A stretch of 20,413 nt of DNA from a virus. The notes under the pieces were generated by a model that did no database searches, was not told the DNA's origin, and worked only from the letters and a program-made list of their open reading frames with translations. The position numbers and the translations under genes are program-made. Shown here piece after piece: positions 20,312 through 20,413 of this stretch. The DNA is taken from IMG/VR virus record IMGVR_UViG_3300021368_000909, positions 1 through 20,413 of that record; one strand, given 5' to 3'. Every line of letters starts with the position of its first letter. Position 1 is the first letter of the stretch.

Positions 20312-20413
20312 TTGAACTTCATGATCTTGTTCAGCACGATGAGCGAGATCGCCTAAACCTTCATTAGTTTTTTTCTTACCTAAAATTTGGTCTTTAATTT
20401 TACCCTTTTCTTA

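Noticed and set aside
1-20413. tRNA genes, CRISPR arrays, insertion sequences and strong intrinsic terminators
   Set aside because: None seen by eye on either strand: no cloverleaf arms in the short gaps, no spaced repeats, no transposase, and no GC-rich stem followed by a T-run.

Overview
The window is an AT-rich stretch of a T4-like (Tevenvirinae-related) marine myovirus. Essentially every gene is on the minus strand, packed with 1-26 base overlaps (ATGA and TAATG junctions). The T4 core replication genes are recognisable: family B DNA polymerase (gp43), sliding clamp (gp45), the T4 RNase H type 5'-3' exonuclease, and a DsbA-like DNA-binding protein. The many small conserved unknowns resemble those of T4-like cyanophages and pelagiphages. 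A bacterial Fpr-type ferredoxin/flavodoxin-NADP+ reductase, rather than a plant/cyanobacterial FNR, and the absence of photosynthesis genes lean towards a heterotrophic marine host such as SAR11. That host guess is inference.

Layout in the direction of transcription (high to low coordinates). (1) 20413-19881: a structural-type protein split into two frames at a run of nine A. (2) 19843-18833: a small unknown and an SGNH hydrolase-like protein. (3) 18790-17175: DsbA-like protein, a membrane protein, an unknown and a HAD phosphatase. (4) 17099-11328: DNA polymerase, MazG-like protein, a coiled-coil protein, Fpr reductase, then a sugar cassette of cytidylyltransferase, phosphomannomutase and SDR epimerase. 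(5) 11331-8222: sliding clamp, small membrane protein, DpdA-like transglycosylase, DUF465-like protein and an unknown. (6) 8203-5258: QueD-like protein, unknown, glycosyltransferase, unknown, phosphoribosyltransferase, unknown. (7) 5185-1817: FolE, unknown, QueE, two unknowns, a 2OG-Fe(II) oxygenase and an MBD4-like DNA glycosylase. (8) 1766-87: RNase H and two unknowns. (9) 48-1: the start of another gene.

Blocks 3 to 8 are each headed by a sigma70-like promoter with a TTGACA -35 box and exactly 17 bases to the -10 box. Five of these six -35 boxes lie inside the last codons of the preceding gene. The last gene (9) instead has a T4-late-like box placed inside a 10-bp hairpin that traps its start codon, an arrangement known from T4 late genes.

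The most coherent biological theme is a 7-deazaguanine DNA modification pathway spread over three promoter units. FolE, a QueD-like protein and QueE would make the deazapurine base, and DpdA would exchange it into phage DNA. QueC is not in the window. The Fpr reductase could supply electrons to the radical-SAM enzyme QueE. The MBD4-like glycosylase and the oxygenase in the folE-queE unit are also candidates for DNA base metabolism.
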